A DNA stretch of 64,000 nucleotides, from positions 310,001 through 374,000 of the forward strand of contig JADKHM010000001.1 in the NCBI GenBank assembly GCA_016721735.1. Reading direction: 5' to 3'. The notes under the pieces were generated by a model. That model ran no database searches. It was not told the origin of the DNA and worked only from the letters and a program-made list of their open reading frames with translations. Below are positions 46,130 through 55,460 of this stretch, piece after piece (within the stretch, counting starts at the first letter, position 1; each line of letters opens with the position of its first letter). The position numbers and the translations under genes were made by a program. The DNA comes from Flavobacterium sp. Lineage in GTDB: Bacteria > Bacteroidota > Bacteroidia > Flavobacteriales > Flavobacteriaceae.

Positions 46130-47308
46130 TTAGTTGCGTTCAATCACAATGGCTGAAGCACCGCCACCGCCATTGCAAATAGCCGCAGCTCCAATTTTGG
46201 CATTGTTCTGTTGCAACACATTCATCAACGTAATAATGATTCGAACACCAGAACAACCTAGTGGATGTCCTAACGAAACCGCACCACCATTTACATTTAC
46301 TTTGTTATTGTCTAGTCCCAAAATCTGAGCATTTGCCAAACCAACGACAGAAAACGCCTCATTAAATTCAAAGAAATCAACATCAGCCAATGATAAGCCC
46401 GCTTTATCTAAAGCTTTTGGAAGCGCTTTAGCAGGAGCAGTGGTAAACCATTTTGGCTCTTGCGCAGCATCTGCGTAACTTACGATTGTTGCTAGTACTT
46501 TTAATCCCATCGATGCAGCTTTTTCTTCGCTCATCAAAATCACAGCACCAGCACCGTCATTGATTGTTGAAGCATTGGCAGCGGTAACCGTTCCGTCTTT
46601 TGTAAAAGCAGGATTTAAAGATGGAATCTTATCTAATTTAACATTGGTGTATTCTTCATCTTTGGTAACCATAATGGGTTCACCACGTCTTTGTGGTACA
46701 GCAACTGGAACAACTTCATTGTCAAATTTTCCAGCTTCCCAAGCTTTTGCTGATCGCTCGTACGATTGCACTGCAAAGTTATCTTGCTGTTCACGTGTAA
46801 TCTTATATTCACTTGCGCACAAGTCTGCAGAAACCCCCATGGCATTGTTATCATAGGCGTCTTGTAGTCCGTCTTTTTGCATACCGTCAACCATCGAAGT
46901 GGGTCCAAATTTTACCCCATTTCGCAAATGCACGTAATGTGGAATCATACTCATGTTTTCCATACCACCAGCAACAATGATTTCAGCATCACCAGCCATA
47001 ATTGATTGTGCACCAAGCATAACTGCTTTCATTCCAGAAGCGCAAACTTTATTTACCGTTGTGGCAATAACTGAATTTGGTAATCCCGCATATAACGCCG
47101 CTTGACGAGCCGGAGCTTGACCGACACCCGCTTGAACGACATTTCCCATTATTACTTCATCAACTAAATTGGGATCCAAGTTGATTTTGTCTAAAGCTCC
47201 CTTAATAGCTGCTGCACCTAAATGTGGCGCACTAACAGTTGACAAAGCGCCCATGAAACTTCCAATTGGAGTTCTAGCTGCTGAAACGATAACTACTTTT
47301 TTATTCAT
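46130..47308 (-). CDS. acetyl-CoA C-acyltransferase (thiolase)
   Basis: A 392-residue thiolase. The acylated Cys is in KVCASGMKAVMLGAQSI near residue 88. The C-terminal block NGGAVSLGHPLGCSGVRI holds the second catalytic His, and AAICNGGGGASAIVIE the second Cys. Thiolases join two acetyl-CoA or split 3-ketoacyl-CoA. The sequence is of the acetyl-CoA acetyltransferase type, but with no adjacent fad genes the direction (synthesis or beta-oxidation) is open. Confidence 0.92.
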   Translation of the reverse strand: MNKKVVIVSAARTPIGSFMGALSTVSAPHLGAAAIKGALDKINLDPNLVDEVIMGNVVQAGVGQAPARQAALYAGLPNSVIATTVNKVCASGMKAVMLGAQSIMAGDAEIIVAGGMENMSMIPHYVHLRNGVKFGPTSMVDGMQKDGLQDAYDNNAMGVSADLCASEYKITREQQDNFAVQSYERSAKAWEAGKFDNEVVPVAVPQRRGEPIMVTKDEEYTNVKLDKIPSLNPAFTKDGTVTAANASTINDGAGAVILMSEEKAASMGLKVLATIVSYADAAQEPKWFTTAPAKALPKALDKAGLSLADVDFFEFNEAFSVVGLANAQILGLDNNKVNVNGGAVSLGHPLGCSGVRIIITLMNVLQQNNAKIGAAAICNGGGGASAIVIERN

Positions 47309-47540
47309 GATAGTGATGAAGTTTATTTAATTCGTTGCGAATTTAATCATTTTCAAGAAATACTAAATTACATTTCCGATATTATTGAGGATTGATTTAT
47401 GAGGTAGGCACATTTTGCACATTGATGGACTAAAAGCACACTAATTTTCTAATTCTTACAGTTAAAATTTACACTCAGAAATAGCTATACATTTGATTGT
47501 TAATGTTTTTAATTTTGAACAAAAAAAAACATTCTAATAA

Positions 47541-47572
47541 TTTGTAAAATATAGAATAGAAAGTTACATTTG
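47541..47572 (+). promoter_or_regulatory. consensus promoter of the tRNA cluster
   Basis: TTTG at 47541-47544, 20 nt, then TACATTTG at 47565-47572. This is an exact fit to the Bacteroidota TTTG/TAnnTTTG promoter, 34 nt ahead of tRNA-Ser. Confidence 0.8.
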
Positions 47573-47606
47573 CAACCGCTTAAATGCGCACACGTTCTTT
47601 AAGTTT

Positions 47607-47693
47607 GGAGAGTTGCCTGAGTGGCCGAAAGGACATGTTTGCTAAACATGCGTATGGGAAACTGTACCAAGGGTTCGAATCCCTTACTCTCCG
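47607..47693 (+). tRNA. tRNA-Ser (GCT)
   Basis: 87 nt, acceptor stem GGAGAGT/ACTCTCC, anticodon stem-loop CATGT-TTGCTAA-ACATG with anticodon GCT, a long variable arm as in class II tRNAs, and the T-loop GGTTCGAATCC. CCA is not encoded. Confidence 0.95.
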
Positions 47694-47708
47694 CTTTTTT
47701 TTAGTTTT

Positions 47709-47783
47709 CGGGGTGTAGCGTAGCCCGGTTATCGCGCCTGCTTTGGGAGCAGGAGGCCGCAGGTTCGAATCCTGCCACCCCGA
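47709..47783 (+). tRNA. tRNA-Pro (TGG)
   Basis: 75 nt, acceptor stem CGGGGTG/CACCCCG, anticodon stem-loop CCTGC-TTTGGGA-GCAGG, anticodon TGG, T-loop GGTTCGAATCC. CCA is not encoded. Confidence 0.95.
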
Positions 47784-47820
47784 CAATCAAACTTTTCCAT
47801 TTAAGTTTTAAAAGAAAAAT

Positions 47821-47894
<74 letters not shown>

Positions 47895-47895
47895 C

Positions 47896-47926
47896 AAAAA
47901 GCCTTTCGTTACGAAAGGCTTTTTTG
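47896..47926 (+). terminator. terminator of the tRNA cluster
   Basis: Stem AAAAAGCCTTTCG / CGAAAGGCTTTTT directly after tRNA-Arg. Confidence 0.9.
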
Positions 47927-47944
47927 TTTTTATCTATTTTGGAA

Positions 47945-47976
47945 ACAAAAAATGGCTGTAAAGATAAATTACAGCC
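47945..47976 (-). terminator. terminator of the first DUF4397 gene
   Basis: Stem GGCTGTA / TACAGCC (47954-47960 with 47970-47976); on the minus strand a T-run follows. Confidence 0.75.
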
Positions 47977-47998
47977 TTCCAAATATTAATTTTTAAAG

Positions 47999-50404
47999 TT
48001 AGTTCTTACTAACAATAAATTTCTGTTTGAATGGTTTGTTGTCAATTAATAAGTCTAAAATATATAGACCATTTGATAGACTTGAAACATCAATGCTATT
48101 TTCTACTTTGGTCATCGATTTTACTGCACGCCCACTGATATCAATAATTTGCCCTGAAACAGTATCGAATGAAAAAGGAATACTAATATTTAAAGCATCA
48201 GCCACTGGATTTGGATAAATTGCAACTGTTGAATAATCAAAACTTTGTGAACTTAGTGGTATTGAAGGCAAAGCAATCATGTCGCCTCCAGAAGGTAACG
48301 CAACCCAAAGTCCAAAAGCAGCTCCGCCACTGTTATTACCTGGATTTAGAAATCCACTAGCAACAACAGTTAACGCCGTACCTTGCAAATTTAGAGTTGC
48401 CAATGGTGCGCTGTATCTAGCAACCGTAACAGTTCCAGTAGCATCTTTAACATCTAAAACATAGTCAGCTGTTGGTAGCTCCAAATACGCTGAATTGAAA
48501 TTTGGAAAGGAAATATCGTCCACAACAGTTGCAGCTACTACACTTGACTCTACTACATCAACAGTTGGAGCATCAGTAGAACCATGGTTTACCAATACGT
48601 CCGTATTAGAAGCATTAGAAGCGGCTTCTCTTCCTTGTGCAAAAACTGATAGTCCAAAAGGTTGCGTCGGAGAATAGCCTGTTGCACTTACAATTCCGTT
48701 TGCAACTAAAACATAAGTTTCACCCGCAGTTAAAGTTGGAGCAATGTTGTATATACTTTGTGCTACTGATGTACTTGTACTTGGTGCTATATCGATTTGA
48801 ATCGGCGTTCCTGCTGGAGCATCAATAAATGGTGTTGCGGTTCTAAAGGCAAAATCATTCAATAAAAGAGCTCCATTCAAATAAACATCTACCAAAGCTG
48901 CCGCTGCATCCGCTGAATTATGAATCACTTGAACTCTCGCGGTTGTAGGAGGTGTTACCAAAGGCAATGGAATTAATGCGCCTCCTGAAGGTAGCGCAAC
49001 ATACAAACCAAAAGCTGGACCACCACTATTAGCAGCAGGATTCAAAAAGCCACTTGCGATTACGGTCAATGCAACACCTTGCAAATTTAGTGTTGCAAGT
49101 GGAGCTGCATAAGTTGCTACAGTGACTGATCCAGTTGCGTCTTTTACCGCTAAAGTATAATCTGCAGTTGACAATTCTAAATAACTAGAATTGAAACTTG
49201 GATATGAAATATTGTCTACAATAGTTCCTGCTGGTACGCTTGTCTCAACAACGTCTACTGTCGGAGCATCTGTCGAACCATGATGCACTAAAACATCTGT
49301 AGTAGTTGCGCTAGATGCGGCTTCTCTTCCGGATGCAAAAACAGACAATCCGAATGGTTGATTTGGTGTATAGCCATTTGCACTAACAATTCCATCAGCA
49401 ACCACGACGTATGTTTCACCCGCTGTTAATGTTGGCGCAATGTTATAAATACTTTGAGCTACTGATGTACTCGTACTAGGCGCAATATCGATTTGAATCG
49501 GCGTTCCTGCTGGAGCATCGATAAATGGTGTTGCGGTTCTAAAAGCAAAATCATTCAATAAAAGATCTCCATTCAAATATACATCTACCAAAGCTGCCGC
49601 TGCATCCGCTGAATTATGAATAACTTGAACTCTAGCGGTGGCTGGAGGTGTTACTAAAGGCAACGGAATCAAAGCTCCTCCAGAAGGGAGCGCAACATAT
49701 AATCCAAAAGCAGGTCCATTGCTATTTTGACTTGGATCCAAAAAGCCACTTGCTACAACAGTTAATGCAACTCCTTGCAAATTTAAACTAGCTAAAGGTG
49801 CAGCGTAGGTAGCAACTGTTACGGCGCCTGTTGCATCCTGAACAGCTAACGTATAGTCCGCAGTTGATAATTCAAGATAGGATGAACTAAAAGCAGGAAA
49901 TGAAATATCATTTACCACTGTTCCTGCAGGAATACTAACTTCGGCAACATCAACGGTTGGAGCGTCTGTGGAGCCATGATGAACCAGTACATCTGTAGTA
50001 GTTGCGCTTGAGGCGGTTTCTCTTCCAGATGCAAAAACAGCTAATCCAAATGCTTGGTTTGGAGTGTATCCACTTGCACTAACAATTCCGTCAGCAACAA
50101 CGACATAGGTTTCTCCAGGTGTCAATGTTGGAGCGATGTTGTAAATACTCTGTGCAACTGAAGTACTTGTGCCTGGGGCAATATCAATTTGAATTGGTAC
50201 ACCAGCAGGCGCATCTATGAATGGCGTTGCAGTTCTGAAAGCAAAATTGTCAAGCAGAAGGGTTCCATTCAAGTAAACATCGACTGAGGCCGCCGCCGCA
50301 TCAGCTGAATTGTGAATTACTTGTACTCTAGCAGTTTGAGCAAGAGTGACTTGTGCGCCAAAAAAAGCGGCGCCGAAAACAAATAGTTGAGTAAACTTTT
50401 TCAT
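47999..50404 (-). CDS. DUF4397 repeat surface protein with T9SS sorting domain (3 repeats)
   Basis: An 801-residue secreted protein: signal peptide (MKKFTQLFVFGAAFFGAQVTLAQ), then three tandem units of about 232 residues starting near residues 25, 257 and 489, and a C-terminal Por sorting domain (YPNPVADALNISIPFSFD, ending NKPFKQKFIVSKN). Each unit starts ARVQVIHNSADAAAA and contains two DUF4397-type beta-sandwich halves, the second starting near TDVLVHHGSTDAPTVD. The units are highly similar also at DNA level (about 696 bp period). Such proteins likely reach the cell surface by T9SS; no enzyme motif is seen, and binding is only a guess. Its paralogue lies next to it. Confidence 0.9.
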   Translation of the reverse strand: MKKFTQLFVFGAAFFGAQVTLAQTARVQVIHNSADAAAASVDVYLNGTLLLDNFAFRTATPFIDAPAGVPIQIDIAPGTSTSVAQSIYNIAPTLTPGETYVVVADGIVSASGYTPNQAFGLAVFASGRETASSATTTDVLVHHGSTDAPTVDVAEVSIPAGTVVNDISFPAFSSSYLELSTADYTLAVQDATGAVTVATYAAPLASLNLQGVALTVVASGFLDPSQNSNGPAFGLYVALPSGGALIPLPLVTPPATARVQVIHNSADAAAALVDVYLNGDLLLNDFAFRTATPFIDAPAGTPIQIDIAPSTSTSVAQSIYNIAPTLTAGETYVVVADGIVSANGYTPNQPFGLSVFASGREAASSATTTDVLVHHGSTDAPTVDVVETSVPAGTIVDNISYPSFNSSYLELSTADYTLAVKDATGSVTVATYAAPLATLNLQGVALTVIASGFLNPAANSGGPAFGLYVALPSGGALIPLPLVTPPTTARVQVIHNSADAAAALVDVYLNGALLLNDFAFRTATPFIDAPAGTPIQIDIAPSTSTSVAQSIYNIAPTLTAGETYVLVANGIVSATGYSPTQPFGLSVFAQGREAASNASNTDVLVNHGSTDAPTVDVVESSVVAATVVDDISFPNFNSAYLELPTADYVLDVKDATGTVTVARYSAPLATLNLQGTALTVVASGFLNPGNNSGGAAFGLWVALPSGGDMIALPSIPLSSQSFDYSTVAIYPNPVADALNISIPFSFDTVSGQIIDISGRAVKSMTKVENSIDVSSLSNGLYILDLLIDNKPFKQKFIVSKN

Positions 50405-50742
50405 AATTGTTTGTTTTTAAATTTCAAGTCAAATATAGTTTAGCCTTTTTTAATATTTGTTAAACAAAATTGAGTTTGTGTTTTTTTTAACCATTGTTAA
50501 TGATTGCCATGTCATTGATTTTCAGCGACAAATGATTCGTAGTAGTTGTATTATTTATCGAGATGCCGCGAGAAATAGTATTGCTATTAAACAAGATTAA
50601 AAAATATTCTAAAAAATAATAGGAAGTGAAGTGCAGCTGCGTCTTTTGGATTACTGAATCATGTTACTTTGAAAAAGTTTGCTAATAAAAAAGGCCGCAA
50701 CTTTAATAGTTACGACCTTTTAAAAAAAATTAGTAATCTAAA
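50405..50742. promoter_or_regulatory. intergenic region between the two DUF4397 genes
   Basis: 338 nt without a gene. It holds the -7 box TATATTTG of the 801-residue gene on the minus strand (50430-50437) and the terminator of the 1033-residue gene (50685-50726). The centre is AT-rich and shows neither repeat nor plausible small ORF. Confidence 0.55.
50685..50726 (-). terminator. terminator of the second DUF4397 gene
   Basis: Imperfect stem AAAAGGCCGCAACT / AGTTACGACCTTTT (50689-50702 with 50708-50721), T-run on the minus strand. Confidence 0.75.
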
Positions 50743-53700
50743 CTATCGTAATTTGTCAACTACAAATTTCTGTTTGAATGGTTTGTTATCAATAGTCAAA
50801 TTTAGCACATACATTCCGCTTGCCAAATTTGAGACATCAAACGTATTGTCAACTTGCTTAATAGACTTTACATATCTACCACTCATGTCTGCTATGTTTC
50901 CAGAAATTAGACTAAATGAAAATGGTATATGAAGTTGTAATTGGTCAGCAACCGGATTTGGTGAAATTGAAACCGAACTACTATCAAAAATCTCTATACC
51001 AAGAGGAGCAGCTGGTAACTCAATCAAATTACCTCCACCAGATAACGCCATCCACAACCCAAATTCGGCACCATTACTATTTTGATCTGGATTCAAAAAG
51101 CCACTGGCAACTACTGTTATGGATTGACCTTGCAAATTCAAACTCTCAAGAGGAGCCACATAAGATGCTACAGTTGATGTTCCAGCAGAATCTCTCACGT
51201 CTATGTTATAATTTGACGTCGACAATTCTACATACCCAGCCGCAAAATTACCAAACGAAATATCATCAACGAGCGTTTCGTCAGGAATGCTGACTCTTAC
51301 GATATCTACCGACGGTGCATCTGTCGCTCCATGAAGTATTAGAATATCTGTATTTGAACTGTTTGAAGCAGTTTCTCTTCCTGAGATAAAGACCGACAAT
51401 CCAAAAGGTTGACTAGGTGTATATCCTGTGGCACTAACAATTCCATTGGCAACAATGATATAGGTTTCATCTTGTGTTAAGGTTGTAGTAGTGTTGTAAA
51501 TACTTTCAGCTACTGAAGTACTTGTACTGGGAGCAATATCAATTTGTATCGGTGTTTCAGCCGGCGCATCAATAAATGGTGTCGCAGTTCTAAATGCAAA
51601 ATCATCTAGTAAAAGTGTACCGTTCAAATAAACATCTACCAACGCTGCTTGTGCATCCGCTGAATTATGTATAATTTGCACTCGCGCTGTTGGCGGAGGA
51701 GGTATTACTAACGGCAATGGAATTAGATTTCCACCATTCGCCAAAGCAACCCATAATCCGAATTCAGGTCCATTACTATTTTGACTTGGTTGCAGAAAAC
51801 CACTAGCCACAACTGTTATTGCTTGCCCTTGCAAACTCAATGTTGATAGTGGCGCTGAATAAGTAGCAACCACCGCTGTTCCTGACGCATCTCTAACTTC
51901 TAAAGTGTAATCTGAGGTTGGCAACTCTAAATAGGTAGAATTGAAATTTGGATAAGAAATATCATCTACAATTGTTCCTGCGGGAATGCTAGTTTCAACA
52001 ACATCCACGGTCGGAGCATCTGTCGATCCATGATTTACTAAAATATCTGTTTTAGAACTATTCGACGCCGTTTCTCTTCCTTGTGCAAAGACTGACAATC
52101 CAAAAGGTTGACTAGGTGTATATCCTGTGGCACTAACAATTCCATTGGCAACAATGATATAGGTTTCATCTTGCGTTAAGGTTGTAGTGGTGGTGAAAAT
52201 ACTTTCAGCTACTGAAGTACTTGTACTTGGAGCAATATCAATTTGGATTGGTGTTTCAGCTGGTGCATCAATAAATGGTGTTGCAGTTCTAAATGCAAAA
52301 TCATCTAGTAATAGTGTACCGTTCAAATAAACATCTACCAACGCTGCCGCCGCATCTGGTGAATTATGAATGATCTGCACTCGAGCTGATGGTGGTGGTG
52401 GAATAAACGTTAATGGTATTAAATTACCGCCCATATTAGTCGCAGCCCACAGTCCAAATGCGGGACCGTTACTATTTTGACTTGGATTTAGAAAGCCACT
52501 GGCAAGAACAGTAATCGCCTTTCCTTCCAAATTTAGTGTGTCAAGATATGCTTCGTAGCTGGCAACTACATAGGTTCCAGTTGCATCTCTTACATCCAAA
52601 GTATAATCCGCGGTTGGCAACGAAACATATCCAGAATTGAAATTTGGATAAGAAATATTATCTACAATAGTTCCAGCAGGAACACTTGTTTCTACAATAT
52701 CAACTATAGGTGCATCTGGTGAACCGTGATTGATTAACACGTCTGTGCTAGTTGCGATAGAAGCTGTTTCTCTTCCTTGATCGAAAATAGACAATGCGAA
52801 TGGCTGGTTTGGATTATATCCTGTTGAACTAATAATTCCGTTGGCCACAACAATATACTCGCCACCAACATTGAAAGTTGTAGTCAAATTGTAAATGCTA
52901 TCCGCTACTGAGGTACTACTACTCGGCGCAATGTCGATAGAAATAGGAGTGCCAGCACTTAAGTCTAAGAAAGGTGTTGCAGTTCTGAAAGCAAAATCAT
53001 CTAAAACTAAACCGCCATCTATGTAAACATCTACAAGAGACGCTGCTAAATCAGGTGAATTATGAATAATTTGAACTCTTGCATATTGTGATAACCCTAA
53101 CGGAATTAAGTTACCTCCGGCAGGCAACGCGACCCATAATCCAAAAGCGGGACCATTACTATTTTGAGAAGGATTGACAAAACCACTGGCTACTATCGTA
53201 ATTGCTTGTCCTTGTAATCCCAATCCAAGAAGTAAGACATCATACGAAGCTACTACAGTATTTCCGGTTTGATCTGTCACATCAATGGTGTAATTTCCGG
53301 TAGGTATTTCGATATAATTAGAATTGAAGGTAGGATACGAAATATTATCAATAATAGTTTCAATTGGAAGCTCAGTCGTATTGACAATATCATAAGTTGG
53401 AGCATCTGTAGCACCATGGCAAACCAAAAGATCTGTATTGGCAGTATTGTTAGCTATTTCTCGACCTTGACTATATATTGTCAGTTCAAATGGTTGAAAT
53501 GGCAAATACCCTGTCGGACTAATGAGTCCATTTGCGATAATGATATACGTTTCATTGGCAAGAAAAGCCGTCACTATATTGTAAATACTTTCTGCACTTG
53601 AAGTACTGTTGCTAGGCGCCACGTCAATACTTAATGGAATTCCTGCTGGAACATCCGTAAATGGAGTAGCAGTTCTAAACGCAAAATCGTCGTGCAACAA

Positions 53701-53844
53701 TGTACCATTAACATAAATATCAACGAGCGCAGTTGCCGCGTCGGCGGAATTATGGATGATTTGCACACGTGCCGTCTGTGAAAAAACAAAATTGCCAAAA
53801 AGCAGCAAAATTGGCAAAATCAAATAGTTAGTAAATCTTTTCAT
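50743..53844 (-). CDS. DUF4397 repeat surface protein with T9SS sorting domain (4 repeats)
   Basis: A 1033-residue paralogue of the 801-residue neighbour. Signal peptide (MKRFTNYLILPILLLFGNFVFSQ), four units each opening ARVQIIHNS, and a sorting domain ending DNKPFKQKFVVDKLR. Units three and four are close to identical over long stretches (for example TLLLDDFAFRTATPFIDAP and SESIYNTTTTLTQDETYIIV in part), while unit one is the most divergent. The shared tail NKPFKQKF shows both genes arose by duplication, and repeat number then changed by recombination. Function unknown; surface adhesion or matrix role is inferred from the architecture only. Confidence 0.9.
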   Translation of the reverse strand: MKRFTNYLILPILLLFGNFVFSQTARVQIIHNSADAATALVDIYVNGTLLHDDFAFRTATPFTDVPAGIPLSIDVAPSNSTSSAESIYNIVTAFLANETYIIIANGLISPTGYLPFQPFELTIYSQGREIANNTANTDLLVCHGATDAPTYDIVNTTELPIETIIDNISYPTFNSNYIEIPTGNYTIDVTDQTGNTVVASYDVLLLGLGLQGQAITIVASGFVNPSQNSNGPAFGLWVALPAGGNLIPLGLSQYARVQIIHNSPDLAASLVDVYIDGGLVLDDFAFRTATPFLDLSAGTPISIDIAPSSSTSVADSIYNLTTTFNVGGEYIVVANGIISSTGYNPNQPFALSIFDQGRETASIATSTDVLINHGSPDAPIVDIVETSVPAGTIVDNISYPNFNSGYVSLPTADYTLDVRDATGTYVVASYEAYLDTLNLEGKAITVLASGFLNPSQNSNGPAFGLWAATNMGGNLIPLTFIPPPPSARVQIIHNSPDAAAALVDVYLNGTLLLDDFAFRTATPFIDAPAETPIQIDIAPSTSTSVAESIFTTTTTLTQDETYIIVANGIVSATGYTPSQPFGLSVFAQGRETASNSSKTDILVNHGSTDAPTVDVVETSIPAGTIVDDISYPNFNSTYLELPTSDYTLEVRDASGTAVVATYSAPLSTLSLQGQAITVVASGFLQPSQNSNGPEFGLWVALANGGNLIPLPLVIPPPPTARVQIIHNSADAQAALVDVYLNGTLLLDDFAFRTATPFIDAPAETPIQIDIAPSTSTSVAESIYNTTTTLTQDETYIIVANGIVSATGYTPSQPFGLSVFISGRETASNSSNTDILILHGATDAPSVDIVRVSIPDETLVDDISFGNFAAGYVELSTSNYNIDVRDSAGTSTVASYVAPLESLNLQGQSITVVASGFLNPDQNSNGAEFGLWMALSGGGNLIELPAAPLGIEIFDSSSVSISPNPVADQLQLHIPFSFSLISGNIADMSGRYVKSIKQVDNTFDVSNLASGMYVLNLTIDNKPFKQKFVVDKLR

Positions 53845-54137
53845 TTTTTTTGTTTAGTTTGACGCTCAAAAATAGCTAAACTTATTTTTAAAAGTATCAT
53901 CAATAATGCTTTTATACTTTTCTTAACTGCTGTATCAATTGTCGATACAGTACGATTGCCTAGAAAAGGGCTGAACTCCATTAAAGGTTATAAGAAACTC
54001 CAAAAAAAGACAGTCTTACTATTAAACAAAAACTAAAAATTCTTCCTTATACGAAAACCTATAAAACTAACTTCTAGCCATTCAAGGTTTTTAAACTCGA
54101 TTATATTGTCTTAATTTGTGTTTCAAATTGTATCAAA
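53845..54137. promoter_or_regulatory. divergent region between the 4-repeat gene and the VanX-like gene
   Basis: 293 nt. TATTTTTG on the minus strand (53867-53874) is the -7 box of the DUF4397 gene. An inverted repeat CTGTATC/GATACAG with a 7-nt centre lies at 53930-53950. TTAATTTG at 54111-54118 is one base off the -7 pattern for the VanX-like gene. No ORF seen. Confidence 0.45.
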
Positions 54138-54881
54138 ATGAACTTCAAATATCTCGTTTTTTTTCAAATCTGCTTTTTGTTTTTTATTAGTTGTGGCTCT
54201 AAGCAACCACTTCCAGAAAAAAAACAAAATTTGAATGTTTCTGAAATTAGCAACAGCGATAGCAAAAGTGCGGAAATAGTTTTAAAGGAAGACGTTAAAG
54301 CAACTGAATCTTCTTCAAAAGATATTAACATTCAGGACACTACATTCGTCAATTTAAAAGACTTTAGTAGCGATTTTGTCTATAATATGAAGTATGCCAC
54401 TACCTCTAATTTTTTGCAAGCAAAAGTATATGATTGCGAAGCTTGCTATCTCCGGTACAAAACGGTCAAGTCGCTCATCAATGCAAATGAGAAATTTCTA
54501 AAAAAAGGATATCGCATTATGCTCTTTGATTGCTATCGGCCACTGTCTATTCAGAAGAAAATGTGGGAAATTGTCTCTAATCCAAATTATGTTGCCGATC
54601 CGAAGAAAGGCTCCATTCACAATAGAGGAGGAGCTGTCGACATCGGTTTGGTTGATAAAGACGGAAAGGAGCTAGATATGGGAACTTCATTTGATCATTT
54701 TGGCATTGAAGCCAGCCATGATTATGATCAATTGTCTGATGAAGTAAAAGCCAACCGAAAATTGCTTAGGAGAATCATGACACAGAACAATTTTAGAATC
54801 TTTGAAAGTGAGTGGTGGCACTACAATCTCAAAAATGCACAAAAAGACCCCATTTCTAATTTTAAATGGAAATGTGACTAG
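54138..54881 (+). CDS. VanX/DdpX-type D-Ala-D-Ala dipeptidase (M15D), lipoprotein
   Basis: A 247-residue protein with a lipoprotein signal (FLFFISCGS, lipidated Cys near residue 19), a low-complexity Ser/Lys linker, and the M15D domain from about residue 75. It shows the metal-binding SIHNRGGAVDIGLVD (SxHxxGxAxD) and the terminal ESEWWHYNL (E-x-x-W-W-H). The enzymes cut D-alanyl-D-alanine. VanX homologues outside resistance clusters are usually peptidoglycan-turnover enzymes, and no vanH or vanA lies nearby, so glycopeptide resistance is not suggested. Confidence 0.9.
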   Translation: MNFKYLVFFQICFLFFISCGSKQPLPEKKQNLNVSEISNSDSKSAEIVLKEDVKATESSSKDINIQDTTFVNLKDFSSDFVYNMKYATTSNFLQAKVYDCEACYLRYKTVKSLINANEKFLKKGYRIMLFDCYRPLSIQKKMWEIVSNPNYVADPKKGSIHNRGGAVDIGLVDKDGKELDMGTSFDHFGIEASHDYDQLSDEVKANRKLLRRIMTQNNFRIFESEWWHYNLKNAQKDPISNFKWKCD

Positions 54882-55453
54882 CTTTTGGTTTCAAGACAAT
54901 GTAAAAAGTTGATAAAGTACGATTCAGGTTCGTATACTTCGCTATTCAATTCAGATTTGAATTCTCTTTTAAAAATATAATCACTTACGTCAGTAGAGAA
55001 CTTAATTCTAATAAAAGAAATAGTAGATTTCTTCAAATCGGCGTAATCGGTTTTGGAGATACTAAAATACCCAGTCAAGATTCTATTGTTCAGCCCTTTG
55101 TCATCACGAACTAAAGTACCGCAGCTTTCTTCATTGACAAAAGAAAGCGTTACTATTTTGTTATTGGTCAATTGCACGTAGACTTTTGAACTTTTATCGA
55201 AACACTTAATCTTGATAAAATCCGCACTTTTTTCAATCAACTGAAGATTAAACAAGGGCTTTTCATCTGCCAAAATGAAGGAAGCAAAAAGGTAAGTCGA
55301 GTTACCTGCGAAGTTTTTTTCATACAACAAATATTCTTTTGTCGTTTTATAACTGCCTAAGGAATCAACAACATTGGTCGAAAAATCGCAAGGTTTCTGT
55401 GCATAACCCAATAAAACAAATAAAAAAGTAATAGTGCTAAAAAAGTATTTCAT
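54878..55453 (-). CDS. hypothetical secreted protein
   Basis: A 191-residue protein with a signal peptide (MKYFFSTITFLFVLLGYAQ) and mixed beta-strand sequence including two Cys. I do not recognise the family. It overlaps the convergent VanX-like gene by 4 nt at the stops. Confidence 0.7.
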   Translation of the reverse strand: MKYFFSTITFLFVLLGYAQKPCDFSTNVVDSLGSYKTTKEYLLYEKNFAGNSTYLFASFILADEKPLFNLQLIEKSADFIKIKCFDKSSKVYVQLTNNKIVTLSFVNEESCGTLVRDDKGLNNRILTGYFSISKTDYADLKKSTISFIRIKFSTDVSDYIFKREFKSELNSEVYEPESYFINFLHCLETKS

Positions 55454-55460
55454 TTTTGAT

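Noticed and set aside
47999..53844. Large DNA repeats of the DUF4397 genes considered as mobile elements
   Set aside because: The repeats stay in frame inside two coding sequences and lack transposase or terminal repeats.
54138..54881. VanX-like gene as part of a glycopeptide resistance cluster
   Set aside because: No vanH, vanA/B, or two-component system genes lie nearby; the context is ordinary chromosome.
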